This document shows, in pieces, positions 63,648-64,000 of a stretch of 64,000 nt of DNA. The position numbers were made by a program, and so were the translations under genes. Numbering within the stretch: the first letter of the stretch is position 1; each line of letters opens with the position of its first letter. Below the pieces are notes generated by a model. That model did no database searches, was not told the origin of the DNA, and saw only the letters and a list, made by a program, of their open reading frames with translations. The DNA comes from Candidatus Peregrinibacteria bacterium (GTDB lineage Bacteria; Patescibacteriota; Gracilibacteria; UM-FILTER-43-11), in the NCBI GenBank assembly GCA_016699515.1, contig CP064978.1, positions 1,274,662 to 1,338,661 of the forward strand. The letters are read 5' to 3'.

Positions 63648-64000
63648 CTAAAAAAGCACCCATCCCGATAAAGAATGGGTCGCTTGGTTCCAAATAGGAT
63701 GAACGATGGTTATAGGCGACAAAGTAACATTGCCTGCCATATAGCGATTAATTGCATCCCATGCCCTCACCTGTTCACTGGTTACGTCGCAATCAATGCT
63801 TGATAAAAGTACGGACTGTTCATAAAAACGTGAGTGGCGGTTTCTGGTAAATGGTCGGTATTACTTCGCTGTGGTTACGTCCGTCGCGATGAGTTTGGAT
63901 GTAAATTCGATTGAATAACAAAGGGTTACAAACGATCGAATTTTGCTTGCTGAACACAAGTGGCTCCGGTTCCTAGTCGAGTGGCTTGAAAATCATCATT
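63648..64000 (-). CDS. Possible 3' end of an unidentified gene running off the window (frameshifted)
   Basis: Minus-strand text is coherent in pieces: LVFSKQNSIVCNPLLFNRIY and THRDGRNHSEVIPTIYQKPP, then, with one T removed near 63825, SVLLSSIDCDVTSEQVRAWD and MAGNVTLSPITIVHPIW. It reads like a real protein broken by indels, but no family is recognised and the final stop is uncertain because a terminator overlaps it. The other strand shows no convincing frame here. Confidence 0.3.
63650..63680 (-). terminator. Intrinsic terminator upstream of the epimerase gene
   Basis: Minus-strand stem ACCCAT/ATGGGT (63675-63680 with 63658-63663), 11-nt loop, then GC and a T-run. It would end the gene coming from the window edge. 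Confidence 0.6.

Overview
This 64-kb window looks like a chromosome segment of a Patescibacteria (CPR) bacterium. A Peregrinibacteria-like lineage fits best, but that placement is inferred. Supporting points are the many S-layer homology (SLH) proteins, a complete set of peptidoglycan and division genes, a LysRS fused to an HD domain, very few Shine-Dalgarno sequences before starts, and many orphan exported proteins. TGA ends several recognisable genes (murJ, the SPFH gene, the epimerase), so the standard bacterial code applies rather than the UGA=Gly code of Gracilibacteria/Absconditabacteria.

Layout. 1-2.6 kb: end of murD, a small orphan, murJ. 2.7-6.8 kb: rel (ppGpp), trigger factor, a TPR lipoprotein. 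6.9-12.9 kb: an exported protein and a roughly 1,570-residue SLH surface protein. 13.7 kb: initiator tRNA with its own consensus promoter. 14-21.3 kb: FtsB-like protein, murC, a DHH phosphoesterase with a long tail, yidD, a LysM/M23 peptidase, a D,D-carboxypeptidase and FtsQ. 21.4-27.4 kb: a nucleotidyltransferase with a hexapeptide-repeat domain, a TlpA-like protein, an SLH-sortase fusion, a ComEC-like hydrolase and an LPQTG surface protein. 27.5-33.7 kb: acetyl-CoA synthetase and three tandem paralogues of an unrecognised modular family. 33.7-38.3 kb: a compact arginine cassette (TrmB regulator, AstE-like hydrolase, argG, argH) between 91-bp direct repeats derived from the 3' end of lysS. 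38.2-40.3 kb: lysS-HD. 40.6-47.5 kb: a giant SdrD-repeat/SLH/sortase protein. 47.6-50.3 kb: small membrane and lipoprotein genes and a Fic protein. 50.3-54.2 kb: fbp, gap, fba and lemA. 54.3-59.1 kb: an AT-rich patch of duplicated mini-genes leading into an S8 protease. 59.3-64 kb: SPFH protein, SLH-DKNYY protein, epimerase, and a truncated gene at the edge.

The most original material is the cell-surface machinery. Two proteins carry SLH domains fused to a sortase with visible His/Cys/Arg catalytic residues. One of them is a giant adhesin-like protein with an IPATG sortase-type motif just before its own SLH and sortase domains. A separate LPQTG protein lies 1.4 kb from the smaller sortase. 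This suggests sortases tethered to the cell wall or S-layer, possibly acting on themselves. Other strong signals are the lysS-derived repeats around the arginine cassette, heptamer-phased inverted repeats in many intergenic regions, a 27-bp palindromic element translated inside lysS, and start sites at or very near the first base of the gene.

Caveat: about 20 frameshifts interrupt clearly homologous genes, mostly one-base losses in homopolymers. They look like uncorrected sequencing indels, so I give whole-gene coordinates across them and note each break.
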